A stretch of DNA of 64,000 nt from Trachelipus rathkii (Eukaryota; Arthropoda; Malacostraca; Isopoda; Trachelipodidae). The stretch spans positions 12,501-76,500 of the forward strand of contig JABUQX010116867.1 of NCBI GenBank assembly GCA_015478945.1, given 5' to 3'. The position numbers and the translations under genes were made by a program. This document shows positions 53,201 through 63,950 of the stretch, in pieces (position 1 is the first letter of the stretch; each line of letters begins with the position of its first letter). Below the pieces are notes generated by a model. It worked only from the letters and a program-made list of their open reading frames with translations. It was not told where the DNA came from and ran no database searches.

Positions 53201-53510
53201 TTATGGCTATGGAAATATCTATTGGGGTAAATTGGGTCTATTGAAATGTCTAATTAAATCATGTGTCTCGAAATTCCTTAAAATATTTATGGCTATGGAA
53301 ATATCTATAGAAATAAATTATGTCTATAGAAATGTCTATTTAAATCATTTGTGTCTCAAAACACCTTAAAAAAATTTATGGCTATGGAAATATCTATAGA
53401 AATATATTGTGTCTATAGAAATGTCTAATTAAATGATTTGACTCGAAATGTCTTAAAAATTAATTTATATCTATGGAAATTTTATAGAAATAAATTAAAA
53501 AAAATTCGTG
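53201..53510. repeat. Minisatellite, four copies of an 86-89 bp unit
   Basis: Units start with TTATGGCTATGGAAATATCT or a variant at 53201, 53287, 53376 and 53465. They also share GTCTATAGAAATGTCTA and the step from AAATCAT to TGTCTCGAAA. The period is 86, 89 and 89 bases. The last copy is truncated and most diverged. Confidence 0.9.
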
Positions 53511-53987
53511 CTTAGTAACTTGATCACGTAAATAGCGAAACAGCATCAAAATTGACAAATTGAAATTCCACTAAACTTTTAAAGGGGACTATCCTTTGGG
53601 TCCAAAAATAATTTAGGTTTAGGTTCTTTTTAAAGAAGTTCTATATACAAAATAAATATTACTATATATGTATATACTATATATATTATATATACTTACT
53701 ATATTATTATATATTAATAATATATATTATCATAATATATATATACTATATATATGCGAGCCTTACATATATAAACATTGGTTTCGTTTACCTTTTAAAT
53801 ATATTTTATATATATTTAATTAATATAATTTTTTTTCATATTATACTATATAATATATATATAGTATATTACTATTAATATATATATTTATATATATATA
53901 TTATATAATATATATACTTTATATATATATACCATAGATTTTTATCGCGAAGTATTAAAATTCAATGCGTTCAAGTTCAGTGAGTTT

Positions 53988-54126
53988 TCAGTTTGATGTA
54001 CTTTCCGCATAGCGTGCTTTCGATGCGTGTTAACTTGGTAACTGTGGTTTTTGGTATTCTTTGTATCCTATGTTGGATAAGCAAATATTGAAATATTCCC
54101 GGCAGAGGCTTCACCACCTGGTTCTT
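53988..54126 (+). other. Possible first exon with membrane anchor
   Basis: TCAGTTT at 53988-53994 fits the arthropod initiator. ATG at 54023 opens a 22-codon frame reading MRVNLVTVVFGILCILCWIS, a short basic start and then a hydrophobic segment, as in a signal peptide or type II membrane anchor. TGA follows at 54089. A consensus donor GTAAGT lies at 54127. A frame shift after the anchor would be needed to reach the donor open. Weak evidence; it may be fortuitous. Confidence 0.22.
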
Positions 54127-54349
54127 GTAAGTAATATTTGGTTTCAAGAAGTGTTACATTGCTTATTGTTTCCTATCTGTTTCTTGCTTTTGCTGACATG
54201 AAAGCGAGACATTCACGGAACATAAAGGTAACAAGTTATTTTACACACAAACTTTGTCTTTTCCCCTATCAATTCCGTAATGCATTTAGAGATCTTTCTT
54301 TGATTTTTAGTTATCCTTAATAGTTATACATAAATATATTATAGAATAC

Positions 54350-54560
54350 ATTATTTTATTTATTGCTAGGTAGTTAGTATATGCTTTCTTAATTATTATT
54401 ATTTTATTATTACTTATTTTTATTTCATATTATATTATTTATTTTTTTTATTTATTATTATTATTATGTATTATTATCATTATTATTTATATATATTATA
54501 TTCTCATTTTATATTTATTTGTTTATATCATTATTATTATTATTATTATGTAATTATTAT
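54350..54560. repeat. (ATT)n / (TTA)n domain
   Basis: Interrupted ATT trinucleotides. Unique AT-rich DNA follows at 54600-55080, with nothing recognised in it. Confidence 0.85.
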
Positions 54561-55079
54561 GAATTTTATTGATTGCTATTATTTATTATCATTGGTTTCG
54601 TAGTACTAATTTATAAGAAAGTCATTTAGTAGATATACTTTTATTCGTTACCGTTTAATCGCAAATAAATATTGTTACTTATTATTGTCCATTTATCTTC
54701 GAAATTGATCCAGAGGTTTTTTTCATCTTTGTCAACTCGAAAATTTATATTTCAACTTACAAAAACTTTTTCTACATAACTTTGATCGATAACGTGGGTT
54801 AACACATAATTCGGGAATTCAGAAATAACTTGCGGCAAGGGAAAATTTTGATAATTTCAACATAAGCGACTTCCTTAATTATTTCCCCGAGTTCTTTCCC
54901 ATAAATACATATTTAAAATAAATCATTAAAATTTTAATAACAACAAAAATAATTTTGCGTCCCCAAAATCATCATAAAATAAAACTCAGATTCTTTTTAC
55001 TTGGGCTTTTGCGGTTTTTATTCATGGCAGTTAGTAAATAATAGGGAGCCACTAATAGTATTACTTCCTTCCTGTAGAT

Positions 55080-55133
55080 ATAATATATATAATATATATA
55101 ATATATATATATATTATATATATATATATACTT

Positions 55134-55203
<70 letters not shown>

Positions 55204-55222
55204 ATATATATATATATATATA
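55080..55222. repeat. (TA)n tract
   Basis: TA repeats; the Ile/Tyr frame across it is repeat translation. Confidence 0.95.
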
Positions 55223-55309
55223 ATTACCCTGGGTCCAACGAGTCACCGGAGTTAATGTATATATATGAAAATTTATATTTCACTTATTCGTGGCTACTTC
55301 CCAAACTAA

Positions 55310-55380
55310 TTCGATGCGAAAGTGGTACCGCGTCAGAGATTTGTTTGAAGTTAGGAAAAATGTGGATTTGTGATTTCTGG
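55310..55380 (+). mobile_element. B-box-type repeat, copy 2
   Basis: Shares TTCGAT...GGAAAAATGTGGAT and GTGATTTCT with 40470-40540 at matching spacing. The B box itself is decayed here. Confidence 0.35.
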
Positions 55381-55855
55381 TCTTTCATTAGCTACCCCAG
55401 GTAGCCAAGGACTGGGTTCACAAACTCCCCCATAACTACTAACGACGCCGGGGGAATGCAACGTGAGATGAACAATCTTTAACTACTGCCAAAACTGTCA
55501 AACTACTTGCTAAAGCACCAAGGTTAACAAAAGGCGAAAGAAAAGGCTTTGACCGGAGGATTCAGCCATATCTTTGATATTTTTATTTGCTTATGGGCAA
55601 CCAGCCGTGCATCCTCACTATCAACTCGTAGTGGTTACGTTTAGGGGGTTAAATGAGGGGGAAGTACCAAGCTGTCCGCATGGACCAGGATAAGCTGGAG
55701 GAAAAAAGGTTGTAAATATTGCTCGAATCTTTACTCCTTTACATCAACGCACACCTGAAATAGTGATTGGGACTGGTCTGAAAGTGACCCATTCTATGGG
55801 TAATTATTTTTATAATTTGGAACAACTGTTTTGAAGCATCGTCTTGTACTTTTAT
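55381..55855. other. Mid-G+C unique DNA, nothing recognised
   Basis: Contains CTACCCCAGGTAGC, CGACGCCGGGGG and GTTTAGGGGGTTAAATGAGGGGG. It is probably more of the same dispersed repeat, but no frame or terminal structure is clear. Confidence 0.35.
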
Positions 55856-56034
55856 ATATATATATATATAATATCAGAATGCTTAAAGTTTATAATTACA
55901 TATTTATATATTATATATATATAATATATAATATATATATATATTATATTATCATAATATAATATATATATATATAATATATATTATATTATATATACGT
56001 GAATGTCAAGAGGTGCTTAAAGTTTATATATATA

Positions 56035-56068
<34 letters not shown>

Positions 56069-56095
56069 TATATTATTATATAATTATATATAGAT

Positions 56096-56126
<31 letters not shown>

Positions 56127-56180
56127 TATATATAATATATATATATCTATATATATATATTATACAATTATATACTTTTA
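55856..56180. repeat. (TA)n domain
   Basis: TA repeats in two blocks. The bases GTGAATGTCAAGAGGTGCTTAAAGTTTATA and the earlier CAGAATGCTTAAAGTTTATA share TGCTTAAAGTTTATA, a small duplication. Confidence 0.85.
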
Positions 56181-56735
56181 CATATATATCACAGTACACT
56201 GACATAATGTTCACAATGAACACGTTAAAAGCATTTGAAGATTCGTGATACCATTCTAATATTTCAGAAACTGCAAGGGCCATATATCCAGCAAAAATCT
56301 CTGGGGGAACAGCTGGGACAAATTTTGGATATCTGGGAATAAAAGGGAAATGTTTCACCATTGAGTAATTATCTTACTAGGAACCTGTTTCCGGGTGTGC
56401 AATACCAGGAGGCTGAGGTGGACTTCGTTTTTTAAGTATTACTACCCCCAGGGCCAACGGCCCGGTGACGAATAAGTGTTTAGCAAGCTCTGAGGGAGAT
56501 TCCTAGGCGACAAAGAGGGCAGCCATGGCATCCAAGGTAAATTTTTTGAAAAAAATTATCTTTATGAAAGGGATATGGAGCCTATTCAGATGCAGAGGAG
56601 AGCCGAGGGGAAGATCACAGATAAGTGAATAAGATTAAAATCTTTCTCACTTTTTGTTTAATATATATTGTATCTTTTCAATTCAAAATTTAAAAATAAT
56701 TCATCTTTTAAATAAATTGCGTTTTTTTTTTTTAT
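56181..56735. other. Unique DNA, nothing identified
   Basis: An open minus frame (56095-56361) continues out of the TA repeat into KHFPFIPRYPKFVPAVPPE. The same bases read YPAKISGGTAGTNFGYLGIK on plus. Neither is recognised. GGGCCAACGGCCC at 56451-56463 is a short hairpin. Confidence 0.3.
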
Positions 56736-56935
56736 TTGGTTTTTGTTTTTTTTAAATTTGGTGGCTCTTTTTTAAAAAAATTTGATTTTGGACGGACATG
56801 TCACTTTGGCTTGCGGGACTTAACTTTTTTTGAAATTGTGCCGCTTTTGCGGCCTTGCGGGACTAAGTTTTTCATTTGCGCTTTTGCCGTTTGCGCTCTA
56901 AAGTTTAAAATTTGGGCGCTCCCACCCTCTGATAT
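56736..56935. repeat. TTGCGGGACT motif cluster, possible transposon end
   Basis: TTGCGGGACT occurs at 56811-56820 and 56855-56864, with further GCGCTTTTGC and TTTGCGCTC variants in between and after. This resembles the clustered short G+C motifs at the other hAT-like ends in this window. Confidence 0.35.
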
Positions 56936-56937
56936 CA

Positions 56938-57440
56938 GTATATATATATATATACTATATATAGATATATATATATATATATATTAGTATTATATATATA
57001 TAATTATATATATATAGTTCTATTATATTATATTATATTATTATATTATAATATATATAGATATATATAATATAATATTTATATATATACTATAATATAT
57101 ATAATATATTATATATATCTATATACTATATATATATTTATATATATTATATTATATATTATATATATAAATACTATATATATCATATAATATATATATT
57201 AGCTGTCATCAGTGGGACATTTAGAAGCCGTTTCTTTTATAGGTATAATTTAATAAAATATTTTTACTTCCCATTTTATTGAAAAGATTACATCAAGGGG
57301 ACCTTTATCATCAATATATTAATATATATATAATATGATATATATATATATATATATAATTATATAATAAATATATATACTATATTACTATATCCTATGT
57401 ATATACTATTATATATATATACTTATATATCTATTATATA
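56938..57440. repeat. (TA)n domain
   Basis: TA repeats with slips and one unique insert at 57204-57315. Confidence 0.9.
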
Positions 57441-57444
57441 TAAC

Positions 57445-58005
57445 GGCACGAAGCATGACGCGGCCGGCCAAAATTCTTCACACACACCCAACTCCATGCC
57501 GGAACAACCGCCACACCGATCTGCCGTATATCCCACCCGAGCCCTTAACCAGAGATATCAGGTTTACGCACCACGTCATTCTTGACCATGCCTAGCTTAA
57601 TACACCACTGTCAAGAACCCAGGCCTCGATAAAAGACCATGAGCGGACCGGAATGTGGGAGCGAGACCCCATCTAGACGCGAATCACAGCATACACCCAA
57701 TACATCATCGTACTCCAAAGACAAGCGGCACCCCACCGACCTCGCACCTCGTATAGCCCCCCCACGCTGCCTGCAGATCTCGGCGTCGGCCGACTACTGC
57801 CCGCCCGACCAGGCGACCGCCATCAGCTTGCGTCGTTAGCTGCCTCACGCATTAAGCGCAAGACATAAAGCAAGCAACTGCACTGAATCCCGCCCCCAAC
57901 GATCCCCGAACGCACCGCAAGAGCTGAAACAACTAATAGCAGACGACATCGGAGAAGCGTCTTACTCATCCCAAGAACAGCAACAACTCTCGAAGAATTC
58001 GTACC
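57445..58005. other. Isolated C+A-rich, G+C-rich island
   Basis: About 560 bases of a composition unlike anything nearby: C-rich, G+C-rich and repeat-free, with (TA)n on both sides. Frames at 57397-57585 and 57639-57839 are Pro/Ser/Arg-rich with no known motif. It contains CGCGGCCGGCC at the left and GAAGAATTCG at the right. Its origin is unknown. It could be a CpG-rich exon or promoter, satellite, foreign DNA or an assembly insertion. Confidence 0.4.
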
Positions 58006-58012
58006 ATTATAT

Positions 58013-58045
<33 letters not shown>

Positions 58046-58440
58046 GTATAGTATATAATTATATATATTAGATATATATATACTATATCTATATATTATA
58101 TATATTATATATATTATATAATATATATATATAAATATAAATATTATATTATTATATATATATATATTATTATAATATATACTATATATATATATTATAT
58201 ATAATATATATATAATTTTTTTTTTCTTATATTATATATATTATATAATATATATATATAATATATAGTTTAGATATATATATTATTTATATAAATATAT
58301 ACTATATTATATATATATTTATATATATTATAATATATATTTAATATACTCTATCAATATATATATATATATATACTACTATATATATATATAATATAGT
58401 ATATATTATATATATTATTATATATATATATAATATATTC
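58006..58440. repeat. (TA)n domain
   Basis: TA repeats with slips and a T9 run near 58217. Confidence 0.9.
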
Positions 58441-58554
58441 CTCCAGGAACATACATCTTACAGACACCACCTCTTATCCACATATCATATACACTTACTT
58501 ATATCCACACCCTTCTTCTAGACAACATTTTACAGACATCTCTATCCCTTATAC

Positions 58555-59846
58555 CCCCCACTATGTGTGCGGGGACGAAACGAATTTGCAACATCGATAA
58601 TGTCCGCGTTCGCTAGAAGGCGACTAAGGACTGGTGGGTAAGATGGGGTTGGCTGCCACTACCACCTTATGCTTGTGCTAGGAACTGCTTAAGCCATACC
58701 GTCGAGAGATAGGTTCAGTGATCGCGTAACGCTCTCTATCTCTTACGGATCCTCTCCAGTAAATCGTTATGTAATCGTATGTGTACATGGAATGTCAGAG
58801 GAATAAATGTTTGAGGAGAAGAGGAGAGACGGTGATAGATGGTATTTAGAAAGGGCTAAATTTTGATCGTGCTCGGCTTGTATGACTTAGAAACAACAGA
58901 TGAAAGGAAACTGTGAAAAAAAATGGTGTGGTGTGAAATGTGAAATGTGTTATGTGCTTTGGTTGGAAAGGAGAGAGGGGGAGAGAAGGGTTTGCAATTC
59001 TGACGAGTGACTTGTAGTAGATAGATTTGTGGCTTTGTGAGTACTAGAATTTCTAATGGTTAAATTTAAAGTTTGAAAAGGTCAAACATATGGTCATCTG
59101 AGGGTAATGTTGAAGAGAGTTTGCGGCATTTTTGGGATAATCTGATGATTGTTTTTGGATAGGGTGATGTAGGAGCTTTCTGAGATGATTGTGTTGAGGT
59201 TGATCTAAATGGTTGGATAGTGATCAAAAAGGAATTGTAAAGCAGGAGGTTTGTGGTTCGGGAGAAAATGAGGAATGGTAGGATGAATGATTGATTTCTG
59301 TGAGGAGAGAGGTACATGTGTAGTGACGTAATACTTTCTTTAAACCAGGGATATTTATTAATATACTAGAGTTGGTGATAGGTAGAGATGGTTATCTGAA
59401 GTTGAACAGTATATTGGATTTATGTTACTGATGAGAGGAAATGTTTCAAGTATGTGTTGGGTTGTTAAATCAGTTGATGGGGGTTAGGAAAGGATTATGC
59501 CGTTATCCATTTAATGTATGTTTATGTAAGTATTGGTAGTTGCGGGAGTTGAGATGAAGGGAAAGGTATGATAAGGAGGAGATTGGGTGAATTAGGGAGA
59601 AGTTAAATGAGCAAGGTAATAGGATAAGTATTTAAAAACTCTCGCAAGTAAATCAGTTGAATGTGAACAAGTTGAAACTGAATACCAAATTCTGGAAGCA
59701 AATTAAGAGAAGCCGGTTGTATAACAGTCGCAAAAGCGAAGTATGTTGGCATGTCGATGGCTATAAGTAGGAAGTTAAGCACATGTTAACAGTGCACGAT
59801 AGTGGTGGAATGAAGAGGTGATGCATGAGGTTAAAAGTGCAGTAGC
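58555..59846 (+). mobile_element. RTE-like LINE, 5' UTR and endonuclease half
   Basis: The 5' region carries TCGCTAGAAGGCGAC and GGTTGGCTGCCACTACCACC, then the frame opens with CTWNVRGIN (about 58785-58812), the catalytic-fold start of an APE-type endonuclease. Decayed segments follow that correspond to the rest of the domain. The half ends at WWNEEVMHEVKSAV (about 59803-59846), the conserved linker between endonuclease and reverse transcriptase in this LINE type. Several stops and frameshifts make it inactive. It is collinear with the shorter copy at 28235-28790. It stops exactly where the foldback at 59847 starts. Confidence 0.75.
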
Positions 59847-60315
59847 TTTGGATTTGTTCTCGGAACAAATTTTCAAAAAAAAAAATTTTAATTTTTCATA
59901 ATTTTTCTTTTGAGTATACAAAAAAATATCTAAATAAAAAAGATGTATCTCGGCGAATATACAAACCCTGAAAATTTGATGTTGGTCGATTAGGTAGGAA
60001 ATAAAATATATCAATATTTCTCTTTTCAAAAATTTTTTTTTGAAAAAGTGAAATATTGATCATATATTTTTTTCTCTATCCGATAAGATCAAATTTTCAG
60101 TCGGGCGATATACATATTTTTTATTTAGATAATTTTTTGTATACTCAAAAGAAAAAATTTTAAAAATTTCCAAAATTTGTTTTTGAAAATTTGTACCAAG
60201 AACAAATCCAAAACATATACAAAGAATGTGTATCTCTCCTGACTACAAATATCCTGAAAATTTCATGCAGATCGGATAAACAGGAAAAAATATCCCAATT
60301 CTTCAATTTGAAAAC
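59847..60315. repeat. Long foldback plus third direct copy
   Basis: 59847-60030 and the reverse complement of 60035-60213 match over nearly their full length. Both arms start TTTGGATTTGTTCT and share CTTTTGAGTATACAAAAAA, ATCTAAATAAAAAA, CTGAAAATTTGAT and TCAATATTTC. A third copy of the inner part, in the left-arm orientation, follows at about 60222-60315 (GTGTATCTC, TACAAATATCCTGAAAATTT, ATCGGATAAACAGGAAA). The unit order is therefore +, -, +. No coding capacity. It may be a foldback or MITE-like element, or the tail of a non-LTR element duplicated in inverted form. Confidence 0.8.
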
Positions 60316-60920
60316 CCCAAAATAGTAGTTTTGCAAAATCGACCATTGCTCAGCATATGAGATGGGGTCAAATATTTTTATGTAGCTACCGTAGTTTTTT
60401 TTAGATATAGGTGTCCCCTATTTTGATATTTCAAGTTTGAAGTCATTTTGAAAAAAATTGAAGATGTTATAGCGCCAAAAATACAAAAACATAGGTTTTC
60501 AAAAGAGAATACCAAAAAAATGACTACAGACACAGGAAAACACTCGAAAACGGACGTTTTAGACGTTTAGAAAAAGCTTCTATAGTTTGGGTAGTCTTCA
60601 CTTTTTTGGTAAAAATCGGGCTGACAATTCTGAATTTTATGTCCATTTTTAGGGGGGGGGAATTGGGCTCAGCCCGGAGCAATAATTGGACCCTCCCCTT
60701 TTAACATTTATTATTATCCATATTGGCAATATTACTCTCCAGCCATCTTTATGTCGACATAGGGAAAACTTTTGTTGGGTTTCATCGTGTGTCGAATGTT
60801 TTGTATTCATCAGCCACTGTACCGCCAGCCTTTAGAAGCTTTTTCAACCCATGTGAGCTCGCCTTATAGATAATCAATTAATTCTGTACTCAGTTCCGAC
60901 CGAGGTAATAGTCGTAAGAT
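60316..60920. other. Unique DNA, nothing recognised
   Basis: AT-rich to 60650, then a G10 run and GGGCTCAGCCCGG (a short hairpin), then mid-G+C DNA to 60920. No frame of note. Confidence 0.4.
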
Positions 60921-60985
60921 CAGCGGTCTCAAAACTTTTTTGATCTGTACCCTAGGATGAAACTTAATTATAAGTTGTACCCCTA
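60921..60985 (+). mobile_element. Charlie-type hAT left terminus
   Basis: CAGCGGTCTCAAAACTTTTT followed by GATCTGTACCC closely resembles the Charlie/MER-type hAT terminus (CAGTGGTTCTCAAACTTTTT...ACCCC). A second TGTACCCC occurs at about 60974. The opposite terminus was not found before 61850, so the element is truncated or its end is lost in the AT repeats. Confidence 0.55.
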
Positions 60986-61019
60986 TTGGCCTATAATATA
61001 AAAATAACTAAATGATATA

Positions 61020-61140
61020 AAATCATATAATATATATATATTAATTATATATATATATATAATATATATATATTAAAATATAATATATATATATATAATA
61101 TATTATATAATATATATATATATATTAATTATCATATATA
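61020..61140. repeat. (TA)n tract
   Basis: TA repeats with slips. Confidence 0.9.
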
Positions 61141-61190
61141 ATGATAAATGTACTCCTTGAGGGATTTGTCGTTCACTTACCAGGATAAGG

Positions 61191-61278
61191 ATCCCGGGCC
61201 CTCCAGACGGCATAGCAGTGTGTTGAAGCAACTGTTGACACGGATCGACTTGCGTATTCCGTACTGGGGGCCCGGGAT
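61191..61278. repeat. G+C-rich inverted repeat with 57-base loop
   Basis: ATCCCGGGCCCTCCAG (61191-61206) pairs with CTGGGGGCCCGGGAT (61264-61278) with a single bulge or mismatch. The loop, including CACGGATCGACTTGCGTATTC, is unique. It is surrounded by AT repeats, which makes the stem conspicuous. Confidence 0.75.
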
Positions 61279-61314
61279 TTAATCCTTGATGAAGTGAAAG
61301 AATAATTATTATAT

Positions 61315-61655
<341 letters not shown>

Positions 61656-61849
61656 TCCATCTTCTTTACCATTTTCTTCTCCCCAAGACTGGGGATAAGG
61701 TGCGTTAGCATGCCATAGAAAAACAAAACTTGTAGAAGAGTTATGGCGCAGTCGAAAGAAAGACCAGCGCTTTACCCCTACCTTTATTAACCTTTTAGTT
61801 GGACGGACTCGTCGCAGGTCGATGTTGAAACAACCCTAGAAGTTACGAG

Positions 61850-63771
61850 ACCGCGACGCTACCCTCACTATGCATATCGTGTCCAATGGAGGGTTCATCC
61901 CTGGCCTAGGTGGGCCACAAACATACCCCTCACAAAGCTCCAACCACTCACTGCCTATTATGCCACCCTTTCTTCTCGCCTGCTGCCAAAACTCGCACTT
62001 TCCTTCCTCAGGCATTCCTTTACTGCAACTCAGTCCACTGTTTTTTCTGTCCCCAGCCGGCTCGGGTTCCAGCCACTCACCAAGTATACATCGCTTAACC
62101 AACGGCTAATTCATCCTATTCACAATGACCAAATCATATCAAACGTACTTTCAGTTGATTCTCTCATTACCACTTATTTCCACCAACAACTTTCGAATAC
62201 GTTCATTGCCTCATTTATCAATTCTTCTCCAACCTAACACGCCCCTAAAGATTGTCCATCTGACCACATTGCACTTTAGATCTATATTATACCTCTTATT
62301 TCAGGCCATAGTCTCACTAGGATGCCGTTAACACAGGTAACACATCCCTCATGAGAAACCCTGGGCACTCAAGACTTAGTCCCTTCCCATCCACCAAGGA
62401 TTTAATTGCACCAGCCACTTTCCTGCATTCACAACTTACCTATTTACACTCTGCATCTCCGATTCCCTTTTCATTTCAACCTATATTCTAGATATTTTAA
62501 ACTCAGACAATTGTTCGGCTATCACCTATCTAACAGAAATTTATACCGAGGACCTTTCCTCATCACACCTACCTTGCTTCTATTCTACGCTAACATATTC
62601 AAAACCCATCCTGTTTTTCACACCCTACAAATCGTCTCTAACCAATCGCCTCTCAAATCGTTCTTTAGGTATTCGCCACGCAAAACCACAATCATCCGAA
62701 ATAATAGGTGCGCGCAGCCCTCAACCTCTTTGCCATTTCTACCAATCCCATTCTAACCCATCCCCTGCCACCACCTCTAATTCTTTGTCATAACCCCATC
62801 CATATACAAATTAAAAATAACCAAGGAGACATTACACATCCCTGCATCACTCCAAAATATTTTACCTCATAACAATCACTTTCGACTCATTTATTCGTAC
62901 ACTGCTTCCTTCATTCTTGTACAAACTTTTGCATTCCGATCAGAAAAACTACCACCACACCATCATATCACTAACACCTGAGATAGAGCTTCCCTATTAA
63001 TCCTACCATACGCCTGTTGCACATCCATAAAACCTAAATACAATTTATTTTTTTTTCTTCTCTCATATTCTCATGCATTTTTCTATTTTTTCATGAAAGA
63101 TTTGATTGGTTGTTTCTCTACCATTACTAAACGCACCTTGTTTTCACCAATCAGCCTTCAGTCACTCGACGGCACTCTTCGACCAAAATATCAGCATGTA
63201 TCTTCCCTACAACACTCAATAAACTAATTCCCCTATAATTGCTACAGTTACCCTTATGTAATGGTACTATTGCTGCTTTCCTCTAATCCCTGGAAACTAT
63301 ACCCTCCATAAACGCTCTTGTTACACAATTTCGCCAAATAACAATCAAACAGCATCTCGCCTCCCCCGTTCTTGATCATTTACCAGTAATTTCATCTACT
63401 GCCTTTTTCCATCTTCAACTTTCGCACTCTTTTAACCATTCTTAATGATTACTAATGACCTCAATCCTCAAAATGACTATTCCTTCTTGCACCCATCAAA
63501 TCCACACATGTTCACTATCACCTCTTCCAAGTTACGTGGTCATGTCATGCAAGTCGCTTTCGAAGTGTTCCCTCCACACTCCCCCTCACATCCATTTCAT
63601 TAGTTACGAAAGCACCATACCTATTCATTATTCAAAGCAGATTCCCCTTGTTCTTATTTTTAACCTTTTTGCGCTTCCTTCCAGAAGAGCTTCCTATTCA
63701 CTTGTATGTCCCTATTCATCCTCTTTCCAAACTGTTCATTTTTCTTCTCTTTTTTCCTCCTACGTATGCTC

Positions 63772-63775
<4 letters not shown>
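61850..63775 (-). mobile_element. RTE-like LINE, reverse transcriptase half
   Basis: Reading minus from 63775, the landmarks appear in order. KKNEQFGKRMN and VNRKLFWKE (about 63735-63670) are the linker. VNMCGFDG follows (about 63505). AAIVPLHKG, NYRGISLLSVVGKI (about 63210-63285) is the RT start. GVMQGCVMSPWLF (about 62815-62855) is the GxxQG box. Then come KVAGAIKSLVDGKGLSLEC (about 62360-62430), QMDNL (about 62255), VKRCILGEW (about 62080-62106) and RRKGGIIGSEWLELCEGYVC (about 61925-61990) at the C-terminus. The FADD box was not found and stops abound, so it is inactive. In the family these segments follow directly on the endonuclease half, which here lies at 58555-59846 in the opposite orientation. 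Confidence 0.8.
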
Positions 63776-63810
<35 letters not shown>

Positions 63811-63950
63811 ATATATATATACATATTATATATAATATAATATATATAATATATATATATATTATATAGTTATATAATATATTATATATATATATTATAA
63901 TATATATATATAGTTTTATTATATTATATTATATTATATATATATACATA
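63776..63950. repeat. (TA)n tract at the window end
   Basis: TA repeats directly abutting the 5' side of the LINE reverse-transcriptase half. Confidence 0.95.

Noticed and set aside
53201..53510. CRISPR array
   Set aside because: Copies are contiguous 86-89 bp tandem units with no short repeat / unique spacer alternation, in a eukaryotic context.
59529..60029. 84-codon minus frame rich in Phe, Ile and Leu (59775-60029)
   Set aside because: It lies within the A/T-rich foldback arm and has no relative; the arms explain its composition.
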